64,000 nt of DNA from Roseivirga pacifica (GCF_900111145.1 NZ_FOIR01000001.1:255501-319500), one strand, 5' to 3'; counted from the first letter of the stretch, positions 35,935 through 44,608 are shown. Notes: generated by a model not told the origin, from the letters alone. Program-made: numbers and translations.

Positions 35935-36483
35935 ATGAAAACAAACAAACTCAAAACAACAGTAAGCATGGTGTGGCTTTTAGCAATAGTGACCGTACTA
36001 TCTGCACAAACCGCATTGGCTCAAAGTGAACGTATCTCCAAAGCCGGAATAGACAAACTCTCGAACTGGGTTGGCACTTGGGAAGGTGAAGGCTGGCAAA
36101 TGGATCAAACGCAAAAACGCACCGAATTCAAAGTAAGCGAAGTAGTTAAAAGCGAGCTGAACGGATTAGCAATTAGCGTAGAAGGCAAAGGCACGAGCAA
36201 AACCGATGGATCACTTGGTCACCACGCCATTGGGCTTATCTTCTTCAATAGAGACACGAACGAGTACGTGTTTCAAAGTTTAACAAAAGAAGGTTATGCC
36301 ACCAGAAGCAAAGCCAACTTTGATGAAGACGGAAACTTTATCTGGGGCTTTGAAGTTCCGGGCGGGCAAATTCGTTATACCATCAGTTTGGATGACGACA
36401 CTTGGACAGAGAAAGGCGCTTATAGCCCTGACGGAAGCCAATGGTACCCTATTTTAGAAATGAAATTGAAAAAGATAAAGTAA
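35935..36483 (+). CDS. Secreted protein with DUF1579/lipocalin-like domain
   Basis: A 182-residue exported protein with a signal peptide ending near TALAQS. The mature part begins LSNWVGTWEGEGW, a pattern of small beta-barrel proteins (DUF1579 and nitrobindin-like groups); NRDTNEYVFQSLTKEGYA and SLDDDTWTEKGAY fit strands of such a barrel. Ligand unknown. The gene is 50 bases after the winged-helix gene and has its own palindromic element, so it could be a regulated target. The family assignment is moderate. Confidence 0.7.
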   Translation: MKTNKLKTTVSMVWLLAIVTVLSAQTALAQSERISKAGIDKLSNWVGTWEGEGWQMDQTQKRTEFKVSEVVKSELNGLAISVEGKGTSKTDGSLGHHAIGLIFFNRDTNEYVFQSLTKEGYATRSKANFDEDGNFIWGFEVPGGQIRYTISLDDDTWTEKGAYSPDGSQWYPILEMKLKKIK

Positions 36484-36512
36484 ACACCTAAGTGGCTGTT
36501 TTAAAAGCTAAA

Positions 36513-36612
36513 GGTCATTCCCGACACCGATCGGGGATGACCTCAAACTATGTATAAAGCCTGAATGAGATTCCCAGTCAAGCCTTTCTGCGGCAGGCAG
36601 TCTGAGAATGAC
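36513..36612. repeat. Intergenic inverted-repeat element (GTCATTCCC type)
   Basis: GGTCATTCCCGA (36513-36524) pairs with TCGGGGATGACC (36531-36542), 12 bp with one G-T pair. A second, weaker repeat (ATTCCCAG/CTGAGAAT, about 36570-36610) follows. GTCATTC...GAATGACG-type elements are common multi-copy intergenic repeats in Bacteroidota; a similar one lies at 57698-57770. Confidence 0.55.
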
Positions 36613-36639
36613 GTAAATAGTTGGCCTTTGAGACAACCT

Positions 36640-37041
36640 CTATTTCATTTTTAGCCACGCTTTGGCAGCCTTTTCGCTATCAAAGGCCCTAAAAATCATT
36701 CTCCTTCTTTTGGCTACGGCTTCACTAAACTTAATGTCATCATAAGCATGTGGATCGCTCGCTACAATGGCCAAAACCAAAATCGGATCAATCTTACACT
36801 TGCTAATAAATTCTACTATTTGAAAAGAGTCTGAGGGCTTGAGACGCCCCTTCATTTCAGACAGAATCAGTACTTTGTGCAGGCTATTCACTTGGCACTC
36901 TTTTTCTATTTGCCTCCACATATCAATCGATTGAGAAGCAACTTTGCTGAAACCACGCTCACCTCTAGTGCTAACCACTAGCACATCATGCTCCCTGTGG
37001 TAATCATAGGATTTCCAAGAACCGGTAATAACAGCACTCAT
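36640..37041 (-). CDS. STAS/SpoIIAA-like paralogue 1 of a four-gene array
   Basis: A 133-residue cytoplasmic protein, function unknown. The start is the ATG at 37041: the frame runs to 37149, but the extra residues match none of the paralogues. Shared segments: HDVLVVSTRGERG, LHKVLILSEMKGRLKPSDS, and an end with FDSEKAAKAWL. The pattern (strand-helix repeats, then F.D...A..WL) suits the SpoIIAA/STAS-SEC14 fold; this is inferred. Unlike the other three copies it lacks the SYLDN segment (AYDDI instead), making it the most diverged copy. It is the last gene of the array. Confidence 0.75.
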   Translation of the reverse strand: MSAVITGSWKSYDYHREHDVLVVSTRGERGFSKVASQSIDMWRQIEKECQVNSLHKVLILSEMKGRLKPSDSFQIVEFISKCKIDPILVLAIVASDPHAYDDIKFSEAVAKRRRMIFRAFDSEKAAKAWLKMK

Positions 37042-37127
37042 TAAATTGTTTTGGTTAAGTTTTGTTGGCACAAAACTTCTTTCAAGATAAAATCTTAGCT
37101 CAATTTTACAACTAAACCGATAGTTTT

Positions 37128-37544
37128 CTAGAAAGGTAAGCCAATCCACCCTCGGCCTGACTCCTCATGATGGAAAACCCGTCCGGTAAAATCTAGTTTT
37201 ATCGACATTTGCTCTGCAAACAGGTTATCTAGGTAAGAAGAGAAATTGAGGTCTACTAAAGCAACTTTGAATTTTTCTGTAAACTCAAGCCTGCTGATGT
37301 AATTAACTATTTGCTCGGACTCATTTTCAGTCAGTCTGCCTGTTACTTCAGAGATAATAAGCACTTTGTGCAGCCTTTTCTCCAAACAATTTCTATGAAT
37401 CTGATCATAGAAATTCAGCGCTTGTTGCAGCACCATGCCTGGCGTACGATGCCCAGTAGACTGAACAACCAGTACATCTTCTTCTACAGTAAAAGTACAA
37501 CTCCTATTACTGGCAAGTTGACTTGAAACTAACAGTGTTTTCAT
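37128..37544 (-). CDS. STAS/SpoIIAA-like paralogue 2 of the array
   Basis: 138 residues. Contains EEDVLVVQSTGHR, LHKVLIISEVTGRL, SSYLDNLFAEQ and GRVFHHEESGRGWIGL, matching its neighbours. A TACTTTTG box (complement of 37590-37597) lies about 45 bases upstream and fits the Bacteroidota -7 element, so it probably has its own promoter. An 18-bp palindrome sits between box and start. Cytoplasmic, no signal peptide. The 86-base gap to paralogue 1 contains only a weak promoter-like box. Confidence 0.78.
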   Translation of the reverse strand: MKTLLVSSQLASNRSCTFTVEEDVLVVQSTGHRTPGMVLQQALNFYDQIHRNCLEKRLHKVLIISEVTGRLTENESEQIVNYISRLEFTEKFKVALVDLNFSSYLDNLFAEQMSIKLDFTGRVFHHEESGRGWIGLPF

Positions 37545-37564
37545 TCGGTTTGTGTTGGCGGTGA

Positions 37565-37582
37565 TAAAAGAATATTCTTTTA
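37565..37582. promoter_or_regulatory. 18-bp AT-rich palindrome between paralogue 2 and its promoter
   Basis: TAAAAGAATATTCTTTTA is a perfect palindrome situated between the TACTTTTG box (37590-37597) and the start codon at 37544. It could be an operator, or form a 5' leader hairpin. Its AT-rich composition makes chance occurrence more likely than for the GC-rich repeats. Confidence 0.4.
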
Positions 37583-37682
37583 CTTAACACAAAAGTAAGT
37601 ACTTAAAACCAAATTAAAAGCTGTTTACACACGTTTTTATAAAAAATAATTCGGAATACGTTTGCATTCCTATAATTCCGCC

Positions 37683-38105
37683 CTACAACCCAATCCACTC
37701 TCGGCCTTTGGCTTCATCGTGAAAAACCCTAAACTCAACTCCCTTGGAAATCACCGTTTGTTCAACAAATAAGTTATCGAGGTAAGACCCGTAATTAGTA
37801 TCTACCAACACCACCTTTATACCTTTTGAGACAGAAGGATCAATACGCATTATATGATCCTTCATAGCCTTAAGTTCAGTTATGAATATGCGACCCAAAA
37901 CTTCGGAAACGATAAGCATCTTCTTTAACCCAAGCTCCACACATACCTTCTTTACTCGCTGATATGCCTCTATCGATACGATGTGATTTTCTATGGAATA
38001 ATCAGCCCTTTTACCAAAGGCCACCACTACAAGAACATCCTTTTCAACATGATAATTAGCATATACGTACCCCTCTACTAGGGCAATCGTCTTTTGAGTT
38101 TTCAA
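37683..38105 (-). CDS. STAS/SpoIIAA-like paralogue 3 of the array
   Basis: 140 residues. Contains VEKDVLVVVAFGKR, LGLKKMLIVSEVLGRI, YGSYLDNLFVEQT and RVFHDEAKGREWIGL; the last block is identical in paralogue 4 from FHDEA onward. A CACTTTTG box (complement of 38174-38181) lies about 70 bases upstream. No known function; a role in signalling or phosphotransfer-like interaction could be imagined from the fold, but none is shown. The middle segment (ELKAMKDHIMRIDPSVSKG) is longer than in the others. Confidence 0.78.
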   Translation of the reverse strand: MKTQKTIALVEGYVYANYHVEKDVLVVVAFGKRADYSIENHIVSIEAYQRVKKVCVELGLKKMLIVSEVLGRIFITELKAMKDHIMRIDPSVSKGIKVVLVDTNYGSYLDNLFVEQTVISKGVEFRVFHDEAKGREWIGL

Positions 38106-38407
38106 CCGATATTCTTTTTAAGATTTCACAGCATTGAGTTGAAGCTAACCATTTGAATAGATCAGTTGATAAACAAAAGTGTCCACTGCTCTAAAATGGG
38201 CTTTAGCGGTTCTTAACTTCTATGTTAAGCCTTTGCTTTAAACCTTAAGAGAGCATTCACAAAATTCCTGAGTAATTGAAATGGAAAGTCAGCCAGATAA
38301 TTCATCGTATAATTTTAGGTAGTTGAGTTAGCGCTCTGGCTTTAACAAACCTAATGAATTGTATGATTTACAGAAAGGAAATCTGCCCTAACTTGGCAAG
38401 CTAAAAT
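38106..38407. other. Intergenic region between paralogues 3 and 4
   Basis: About 300 bases. Apart from the CACTTTTG box of paralogue 3 at 38174-38181 I see no gene, hairpin or tandem repeat. It contains no recognisable remnant of a fifth copy. Confidence 0.4.
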
Positions 38408-38815
38408 TTAGAGACCAATCCACTCCCGGCCTTTGGCTTCATCGTGAAAAACTTTTCCAATTACACCTTTTTCATAGGCTATCTTTTCACTTAGAAGGTT
38501 ATCCAAATAAGACCCAAAACTTAGGTCTACCATACTTAGTTTAAGATGAGGTTGAATATCCAGTTTGCTTAAAAAGTCAACCACTTTGCTGGAATCAGAA
38601 GGACTGAGTCTTCCTTCAACATCAGACACTATCATTACTTTATGAAGGGCATGTTTTTGGCACTCAGCCTCAATTTCTTTCCACATGGCAATTGCATGTT
38701 CATCTACTTTTTCTCCCCCTCTATTGCCAGACGTATGAACAACCAACACATCCTTTTCTATACTAAAAGAGTGTTTTCTCCACGACTTGGCAGTACTTCT
38801 TGTTAAAGAAACCAT
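38408..38815 (-). CDS. STAS/SpoIIAA-like paralogue 4 of the array (first in transcription order)
   Basis: 135 residues. Contains IEKDVLVVHTSGNRGG, MWKEIEAECQKHALHKVMI, SDVEGRLSPSDS, FGSYLDNLLSEK and KVFHDEAKGREWIGL. It resembles paralogue 1 in the MW.EIE.EC helix and paralogue 3 at the C-terminus. A TAACTTTTG box (complement of 38829-38837) lies about 14 bases upstream, close enough to give a very short leader. Unknown function; cytoplasmic. Related sequences in other Cytophagales would help name the family. Confidence 0.78.
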   Translation of the reverse strand: MVSLTRSTAKSWRKHSFSIEKDVLVVHTSGNRGGEKVDEHAIAMWKEIEAECQKHALHKVMIVSDVEGRLSPSDSSKVVDFLSKLDIQPHLKLSMVDLSFGSYLDNLLSEKIAYEKGVIGKVFHDEAKGREWIGL

Positions 38816-39051
38816 TGCTTGATTGATACAAAAGTTAGCACACCACCTCCCTTTCAGTTCAAATACAAGAAGGTGTTATTCATAACAACTATTGCACAAC
38901 TGAAATGTTTGGAATACACAATAATAACATGAAGCAACACTATAAAACAAGTCCAAAAAATAAGTCGGCTTTACAAAGTGCTAAAACTTTTACAGCGCTT
39001 AGAAATTTTCGTCTTGACGCAAGCTTAGTTATCTTCCACAAAATTTTTAAT

Positions 39052-40296
39052 ATGAACCAACGAAACCTACTGGCATCTCTTGCCTTAATCTTATTCATTT
39101 CGGCCTGCTCCGAACCAAAAGAAAAGCAAACCGACCAAGCGGACTTTTCGGCCAAAGCCAAAGAATTGGCACAAGAATTTATCATTGTAGATGGCCATGT
39201 TGACTTGCCATACCGCATGGAGCAAGGTGGTTTTATGGTACAGCAAAAAGTACTGAATGTTTCGGTTGATGCAGCCGATGGTAACTTTGACTACCCACGT
39301 GCCAAAGCCGGAGGACTAGATGCTCCTTTCATGTCAATTTATATTCCATCGCAGTACCAATACATTGATGGTTACGCTAAAAAGTTTGCCGATTCGCTCA
39401 TCACCATGACCAAGCAATTGGCCAACACATACCCTGACCAGTTTGCCATGGCTTACAGCCCAGCCGATGTTGAAGCTAACTTTAAGGCAGGCAAAATTTC
39501 ATTGCCAATGGGTATGGAAAACGGTGCTCCGGTAGAAGACGACATTACCTTGGTGGAAGAGTTTCAGAAAAAGGGCATTAGGTACATTACCCTTACACAC
39601 GGAAAAGACAATAAAATTTCTGACTCCTCTTACGACACCACACGCACCCACGGTGGCCTTAGTGAATACGGTAAGCAAGTGGTAGCCGAAATGAATCGCG
39701 TGGGCATTATGGTAGACATCTCACACGTTTCTGACGACACTTTTTGGCAGGTAATGGAACTGAGCACTGCGCCAGTTATTGCCTCTCACTCTTCTGCCAG
39801 AAAATTCACCCCTGGTTTTGAACGCAACATGGGCGATGACATGATCAAAGCTTTGGGTGAAAACGATGGTGTAATAATGATCAACTTTGGCTCTAGCTTT
39901 TTGGACGGTGAATACCGCGCCAGAAGAGCCGAATATGACGAACATGTAATTAACTGGTTGGCTGAAAGAGAACTTTCAAAAAACGACCCTGAAGCCGTGG
40001 CCTATTTGGAGGAATACACCAAGCAAAACGACCCTTGGAGTAACGTAGAAAAGGTAGCCGATCACATTGACCACGTAGTGAAACTTACTGGCGGCACGGA
40101 CAATGTAGGCATTGGTTCTGACTTCGATGGCGTTGGCGACTCACTACCAACAGGCCTGAAAGATGTTTCGATGTACCCGAACCTAATCGAAGAGCTTTTA
40201 GAGCGCGGCTATTCCGAAGAAGACATTGCAAAAATTTGCTACAAAAACGTGTTCCGAGTTTGGAACAAGGTAGAAGAAGTAGCAGCGAATAGTTAA
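39052..40296 (+). CDS. Lipoprotein membrane dipeptidase (peptidase M19, renal dipeptidase type)
   Basis: Zinc dipeptidase of the amidohydrolase fold, 414 residues. It has a lipoprotein signal: LFISAC with lipid-modified Cys19. Metal-binding HVD (IVDGHVDLPYRM), VDISHVSD, ASHSSARKF and GIGSDFDGVGD are the typical M19 motifs. The frame opens at 38905, but the ATG at 39052 gives the lipoprotein signal; the upstream stretch has no signal character. Likely anchored facing the periplasm or outer membrane, cleaving dipeptides. Stands alone and ends before a hairpin. Confidence 0.94.
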   Translation: MNQRNLLASLALILFISACSEPKEKQTDQADFSAKAKELAQEFIIVDGHVDLPYRMEQGGFMVQQKVLNVSVDAADGNFDYPRAKAGGLDAPFMSIYIPSQYQYIDGYAKKFADSLITMTKQLANTYPDQFAMAYSPADVEANFKAGKISLPMGMENGAPVEDDITLVEEFQKKGIRYITLTHGKDNKISDSSYDTTRTHGGLSEYGKQVVAEMNRVGIMVDISHVSDDTFWQVMELSTAPVIASHSSARKFTPGFERNMGDDMIKALGENDGVIMINFGSSFLDGEYRARRAEYDEHVINWLAERELSKNDPEAVAYLEEYTKQNDPWSNVEKVADHIDHVVKLTGGTDNVGIGSDFDGVGDSLPTGLKDVSMYPNLIEELLERGYSEEDIAKICYKNVFRVWNKVEEVAANS

Positions 40297-40308
40297 TTAG
40301 TAAAACAA

Positions 40309-40345
40309 AAACTGGGTGACTGGCCGTTAGCTTTTCACCCAGTTT
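40309..40345 (+). terminator. Hairpin after the dipeptidase gene
   Basis: AAACTGGGTGA (40309-40319) and TCACCCAGTTT (40335-40345) form an 11-bp perfect stem, with a 15-base loop. Only three T follow within the stem, so it is a weaker terminator candidate. Confidence 0.6.
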
Positions 40346-40427
40346 ATAATTAACACCCTGTAACAATAAACCCAATTTACTAGCGCTGGTAATCCAAACC
40401 ATTCCTCGCATCGTTAGTTGAATTGTT

Positions 40428-41213
40428 ATGAGGAGAGTAAAAGTCACCCACATTCTTTTAAGCCTATCGTTTTTAGCCTGCTTGGCTTGCAGCAGCAACG
40501 ACAGCACCCCAGCCGACAACAACCCTAATGGCCCGGTTACTGGCAACCCGAACTTGAATAAGGGAGCAGTTGGCGAATCGGCCAACGACTTGCTTTCTGC
40601 CAATAATTACACCTCACTTTATGTAGAAATTCAGTATGCGGCAGGTTATGCACCACCCAATGGCAGCATTAGCTACTTACAGTCTTTTTTAGAAAACCAC
40701 CTGAACAAACCCGGTGGAATTCAAATTGAAACCAAAGAAGTAAGCGGAGAAGGGAAAGCTTCGTATAGCACCTCAGACCTACGAAACTTTGAAGATGACA
40801 ACCGCACAAAATTCACAAAGGATAATCAGCTAGCTGTGTACTTTTACTTTGCCGATGGCAACTACACCAGCGAAAACGTATTAGGCATAGCACACAGAAA
40901 CACTTCTATGGTGCTATTTCAAAAACGTATTGAAGAGCTCTCTGGAGGCATTGGCCAAGCCAGCACACAATTGCTCACCTCTTCGGTAATGGCACACGAG
41001 ATGGGCCACATTATGGGGCTCGTGAATGTTGGCACCGATATGCAAACGCCTCACCAAGACGAAGCCAACGGCAAGCACTGCAATGTTGACGAGTGCCTGA
41101 TGTATTATGCTGTGGAAAGTGCAGCAGGCATTAGCGACTTATTAGGCATGAGCCAACCACCAGCATTTGACGACCTCTGCCTAGCTGACCTCCGCGCAAA
41201 TGGTGGCAAGTAA
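40428..41213 (+). CDS. Metzincin-like zinc metalloprotease lipoprotein, atypical third ligand
   Basis: A 261-residue lipoprotein with signal CLACSS (Cys18 or Cys21 as lipid site). A zinc motif HEMGHIMGL is at residues 190-198. In canonical metzincins the third His comes at HExxHxxGxxH, position 200; here it is Asn200, while His209 and His217 follow in a Cys-containing segment (KHCNVDECLM, Cys218, Cys223, Met225). This recalls archaemetzincin's Cys-rich zinc site plus Met-turn, but is not a match I can assign. In Bacteroidota such proteins are annotated as membrane metalloproteases. Monocistronic; substrate unknown. The linker after the lipid site is low complexity (Asn, Pro, Gly). Confidence 0.8.
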   Translation: MRRVKVTHILLSLSFLACLACSSNDSTPADNNPNGPVTGNPNLNKGAVGESANDLLSANNYTSLYVEIQYAAGYAPPNGSISYLQSFLENHLNKPGGIQIETKEVSGEGKASYSTSDLRNFEDDNRTKFTKDNQLAVYFYFADGNYTSENVLGIAHRNTSMVLFQKRIEELSGGIGQASTQLLTSSVMAHEMGHIMGLVNVGTDMQTPHQDEANGKHCNVDECLMYYAVESAAGISDLLGMSQPPAFDDLCLADLRANGGK

Positions 41214-41268
41214 TTGATTTGAAAATAGACTGATTTGATAATTTGAAGGTGTTCAGCAATTTCCTTAG

Positions 41269-41697
41269 CTAATAAAACTTGAATACGCTAAAGAAGTATA
41301 TAAGCACATTTATCCAGATCATTAAAATGCAGTAACGCGTAGCGGTTTTTGATATTTCTCTTGAGAAATACAACACTCCCAACAATGGAACAACCGCCAA
41401 AATTCTAACGATAAAATAGTCCGACCAAGCTCCAAGTTGAAGGACAACCGTTAGCATACTATAAACTACCAAAGTAAGAGCAGAAAGATCAACCCACCTG
41501 TTCAACTTTAACTCTTTAAGAATAAGAATTGACAGAACTATCAAGGCCAGTTCATAAAGCAATAAACTATAGACTGATAGCCAACCTAGCAGAATAGAAA
41601 TTGAAAAAGCCAATGTTAACAATGGCCTGGCTTTTTGTTTGACAGACAGATAAGCGGACACTACACAGGCCAGACTAATTAGCAGCTTAATTATCAT
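41269..41697 (-). CDS. Small hypothetical membrane protein
   Basis: 142 residues with five or six predicted membrane helices and few charged residues. No family recognised. It is transcribed away from the metalloprotease gene, 62 bases downstream of the cytochrome b5-like gene. Its composition and lack of conserved motifs make it a low-information gene; it may be a real but fast-evolving small membrane protein. Confidence 0.55.
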   Translation of the reverse strand: MIIKLLISLACVVSAYLSVKQKARPLLTLAFSISILLGWLSVYSLLLYELALIVLSILILKELKLNRWVDLSALTLVVYSMLTVVLQLGAWSDYFIVRILAVVPLLGVLYFSREISKTATRYCILMIWINVLIYFFSVFKFY

Positions 41698-41759
41698 CTA
41701 TAGGTCGTTCTCATCTCAGCCAATTTACCAATAACCTAATTCCCTAATTTACTATTTTC

Positions 41760-41990
41760 CTAATCACCCAATACACCAACCTGCTGAAGGCGTTCAAAAA
41801 CCTTTTCGGTATGTGGGGCATCGGGTAGTTCATCGGTTAGGTCTTGGCCAGCCCAGTGTTCATAATGCTTGCCATTCCGCCAAAGGCGAGAGTCCGTTAC
41901 ATCGTAAATAACACCTTGGTAGGCCACCCAAATTTCTTCCCTGTCTTGGCCATTGCGCAAAGCCAGTTGTGATTTGGTAAAGGTCTTCAT
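41760..41990 (-). CDS. Small cytochrome b5-like heme/steroid-binding domain protein
   Basis: A 76-residue protein made of one cytochrome-b5 fold. Opening FTKSQLALRNGQDREEIWVAYQGVIYDVTDSRLW is the typical start of the b5/membrane-associated progesterone-receptor-like group (quoted here only as fragments: YQGVIYDVTDS; HYEHWAGQDLT). The HYEHWAGQD region replaces the classic heme-binding HPGG, so it may bind heme weakly or another ligand. Soluble, no signal. It begins 2 bases after the RDD gene ends, implying one transcript with it. Confidence 0.88.
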   Translation of the reverse strand: MKTFTKSQLALRNGQDREEIWVAYQGVIYDVTDSRLWRNGKHYEHWAGQDLTDELPDAPHTEKVFERLQQVGVLGD

Positions 41991-41992
41991 TA

Positions 41993-42703
41993 CTATTTGG
42001 ACACGTAGTAGGTGTGGTCCCTTAAAAGAGTATATAGGAACTTTACTGTAGTGAGCTCGCTAGAGACATTGTATTTCTCCTTCAGCTTATCTTCCAATAT
42101 GGTAATTGGCTTTGCAATCGCATCTTCCCTAAATGCTTTCAAACTTGCCTTTATCAGTCGCACCTCTTCATCGGTAAGGTTAGCTGCCTCGGCAAATACT
42201 GGCTGATAATCCTCATCTACAGGATCCATCAGCACTTTATTCTGCATATTGGTGGCACTTATTTTCTTTATTTTAACCACGGTAGTTCCAGCGAGCAAGT
42301 CACCCAATCGTTGGCCATTTTTGGTCAGAATAATGAGTATTACTGCCAAACCAGTAATCGTAAAATCAATCAATTCTAGCAACCAGCGTAGAAAGTATGC
42401 AGCAATGGATGGAGTACTTCCATCGAGCTTTACCACTTTTATACTCAAGGCCATTTTGCCCACGGTTTGCCCGTTGAAAAATACCTCCATAACAAAGCGG
42501 TACAAGTAAGCCACAATACCAATCAGTAGGTTTCCGATCATACCCAAGCCTGCGTTCATTGTCATTAAAAACAACTGAACAACCAGGAAGAAACTCACTA
42601 CAATAAACAGGTCGATTATATAAGCTAGCACGCGGTCGGCCACCCCAGCTAAAGGGTATTCCAACTGAACGTTTTGAGTGGTTCGAATACTTACGGCTTG
42701 CAT
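41993..42703 (-). CDS. RDD-family membrane protein
   Basis: A 236-residue membrane protein with an RDD domain: YPLAGVADRVLAYIIDLF at the N-terminus, then GQTVGKMALSIKVVKLDGS and RLGDLLAGTTVVKIKK, the family hallmarks. The ATG at 42703 is preferred to the frame start at 42775. It is divergent from the SpoIIM operon with 44 bases between the starts; RDD genes often accompany this SpoIIM/MoxR cluster. RDD proteins are linked to ion exchange in some bacteria; the role here is unknown. Confidence 0.92.
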   Translation of the reverse strand: MQAVSIRTTQNVQLEYPLAGVADRVLAYIIDLFIVVSFFLVVQLFLMTMNAGLGMIGNLLIGIVAYLYRFVMEVFFNGQTVGKMALSIKVVKLDGSTPSIAAYFLRWLLELIDFTITGLAVILIILTKNGQRLGDLLAGTTVVKIKKISATNMQNKVLMDPVDEDYQPVFAEAANLTDEEVRLIKASLKAFREDAIAKPITILEDKLKEKYNVSSELTTVKFLYTLLRDHTYYVSK

Positions 42704-42747
42704 AAGAAGTTTTATTGAATAATTTTTGGCAGAGATACTAAAATAAG

Positions 42748-43716
42748 ATGAGGGAATCTGCTTTTGTGAAAGCAAATATAAATAAATGGGAAGAGTTCGA
42801 AAGACTTATTTCCTCAAAGGCCAGCAAGGACCCTGACGAGCTCGCTGACCTGTTTATTGAGCTTACGGACGACCTTTCTTATGCCCGCACGCACTATCCA
42901 AAGGCCGATGTAACGGTTTATCTGAACAACCTTTCGACCAAAGTTCACCAATACATTTACCGTAATAAAAAGGAGCAGAAAAACCGCTTTGCTAACTTTT
43001 GGAAGGTTGAACTACCAGAAATATTCTGGAACCACCGAAAAGAATTCGGCTACTCACTCATCATCTTTTTGGTGTCTTGCCTTATCGGAGCTTTTTCTGC
43101 GGCAAAAGACCAAAACTTTGTGCGCCTTATTCTTGGCGATCAATATGTAGAAATGACATTGCGTAATATCGACAAGGGCGAACCTTTGGGTGTTTATGCA
43201 CAAATGGGCCAGTTCCCCATGCTTCTTTACATTACGTTCAACAATATTCGTGTTTCGTTTTTTGCCTTTGGAGCAGGTATTTTCGCATCGGTTGGCACCG
43301 GCTTTCTACTTTTCAGGAACGGAGTAATGCTTGGTTCCTTTCAGTACTTCTTCTACCAAAAAGGCCTTCTGCTCACTTCGCTGCTCACTATTTGGCTTCA
43401 CGGAACCATTGAGATTATTTCCATAGTAATAGCAGGTGGTGCGGGGCTTATTATGGGTAACTCATGGCTTTTTCCCGGCACCTACAGCCGACTAGAGTCG
43501 CTAAAAAAAGGAGCATTAACCGGAGCTAAAGTGGTACTCGGCTTAGTGCCACTATTCATTACGGCTGGTTTTATCGAATCTTACGTAACTAGGCTCTTCG
43601 ATATGCCCACCGCATTAAAAGCATTTATTATCTTAGGCTCTTTGGCCTTTATGGTTTGGTACATCATTATTTACCCAAGAAAACTCTTCAAAAATGGCAT
43701 ACATACCTCAAATTGA
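42748..43716 (+). CDS. SpoIIM-family (stage II sporulation M-like) membrane protein
   Basis: A 322-residue membrane protein of the SpoIIM/YqiA-type family. The soluble N-terminal part (about 1-100) is helical and the rest contains about five membrane segments (EFGYSLIIFLVSCLIGAFSA ... LTIWLHGTIEIISIVIAGG). HGTIEI in the fourth segment is characteristic. This is not a sporulating organism; the family is common as the first gene of the cluster with DUF4129, DUF4350, MoxR and DUF58. It overlaps the next gene by 23 bases. Confidence 0.92.
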   Translation: MRESAFVKANINKWEEFERLISSKASKDPDELADLFIELTDDLSYARTHYPKADVTVYLNNLSTKVHQYIYRNKKEQKNRFANFWKVELPEIFWNHRKEFGYSLIIFLVSCLIGAFSAAKDQNFVRLILGDQYVEMTLRNIDKGEPLGVYAQMGQFPMLLYITFNNIRVSFFAFGAGIFASVGTGFLLFRNGVMLGSFQYFFYQKGLLLTSLLTIWLHGTIEIISIVIAGGAGLIMGNSWLFPGTYSRLESLKKGALTGAKVVLGLVPLFITAGFIESYVTRLFDMPTALKAFIILGSLAFMVWYIIIYPRKLFKNGIHTSN

Positions 43717-44608
43717 GTTCTACAAAAAGCGTCAGTTTGGCGATAAGCTAAACATGACTTTCGTTTTTATTCGCGAAAACGCAGTGCCTTATCTCAAAAT
43801 GCAATTGATGATTTCAGGCGTTATTTTGCTTTTGCTCAATATTCTCATGAATCAGATCTCTGTTGGCATCTTCAATTTCGACATGGATAATCCTGAGTCT
43901 TTTGACATGGGCATGCTCTCTAGCATATTCAAGCTGTATGGGGTAATCTTCCTAAATGCCATTGTTACTGGCGCCATTATGCCGGCTGTTACTTACGGCT
44001 ACATGAAAGCCTATCAAAAGTATCCGCCAAATGAAATTCAAGTAAACCATGTGACGGAAGCCCTAGGTTCAAAAATATTCAACTTGGTGGCTTACAATAT
44101 TCTTGTGGCCATTACGGTGCTTATCTCCATGTTCTTCTTTTTAATTCCTGCCCTATACCTTGGTGTGGTATTATCGCTAGGCTCTTCCATTATCATTTTT
44201 GAAGATGAAAACCCGCTAGATGCGTACGGAAGATGCTTTAAGCTAATAGGTGGAAAATGGTGGAGCACATTTGGGCTATTGGTTGTAATGGGAATTTTAG
44301 GCTATGTAATTAGCCTACTTTTCGGTTTACCAAGAACTATTCTCTTTGGACTCAAAGCCTTCACCTCTTTTGAAGAAGGTGCCCCAGACCTTTCGGGCAT
44401 GGCCGATATGTCTACAGGCGAGCAAGTATTGAGCATTATTTTCTCCGTTTTTGAAACATTCGGTGCAATCATTACTTATTCGCTTTCATTTATCGCCATA
44501 GCTTTTCAATATTTTAACCTGGTGGAAAGAAAAGAATCGAGAGGTCTGATGAGTCAAATTGAGGGGATGGATAACGAGGCGCAGGAAGCAGACGATGAGG
44601 TTTACTAA
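43694..44608 (+). CDS. Polytopic membrane protein of the SpoIIM/MoxR cluster, unnamed
   Basis: 304 residues, five or six membrane helices, with motifs I do not recognise as a named family. The soluble start (IEFYKKRQFGDKLNMTFVF) and a VTGAIMPAVTYGYMKAYQ segment are typical of Bacteroidota proteins found at this position. The acidic C-terminal tail (EGMDNEAQEADDEVY) faces the cytoplasm by prediction. It overlaps spoIIM-like and DUF4129 genes, so is co-translated. Role inferred only from context. Confidence 0.75.
   Translation: MAYIPQIEFYKKRQFGDKLNMTFVFIRENAVPYLKMQLMISGVILLLLNILMNQISVGIFNFDMDNPESFDMGMLSSIFKLYGVIFLNAIVTGAIMPAVTYGYMKAYQKYPPNEIQVNHVTEALGSKIFNLVAYNILVAITVLISMFFFLIPALYLGVVLSLGSSIIIFEDENPLDAYGRCFKLIGGKWWSTFGLLVVMGILGYVISLLFGLPRTILFGLKAFTSFEEGAPDLSGMADMSTGEQVLSIIFSVFETFGAIITYSLSFIAIAFQYFNLVERKESRGLMSQIEGMDNEAQEADDEVY

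Noticed and set aside
38905-39051. N-terminal extension of the dipeptidase frame
   Set aside because: No signal features; the ATG at 39052 gives a clean lipoprotein signal, so the extension is probably untranslated.
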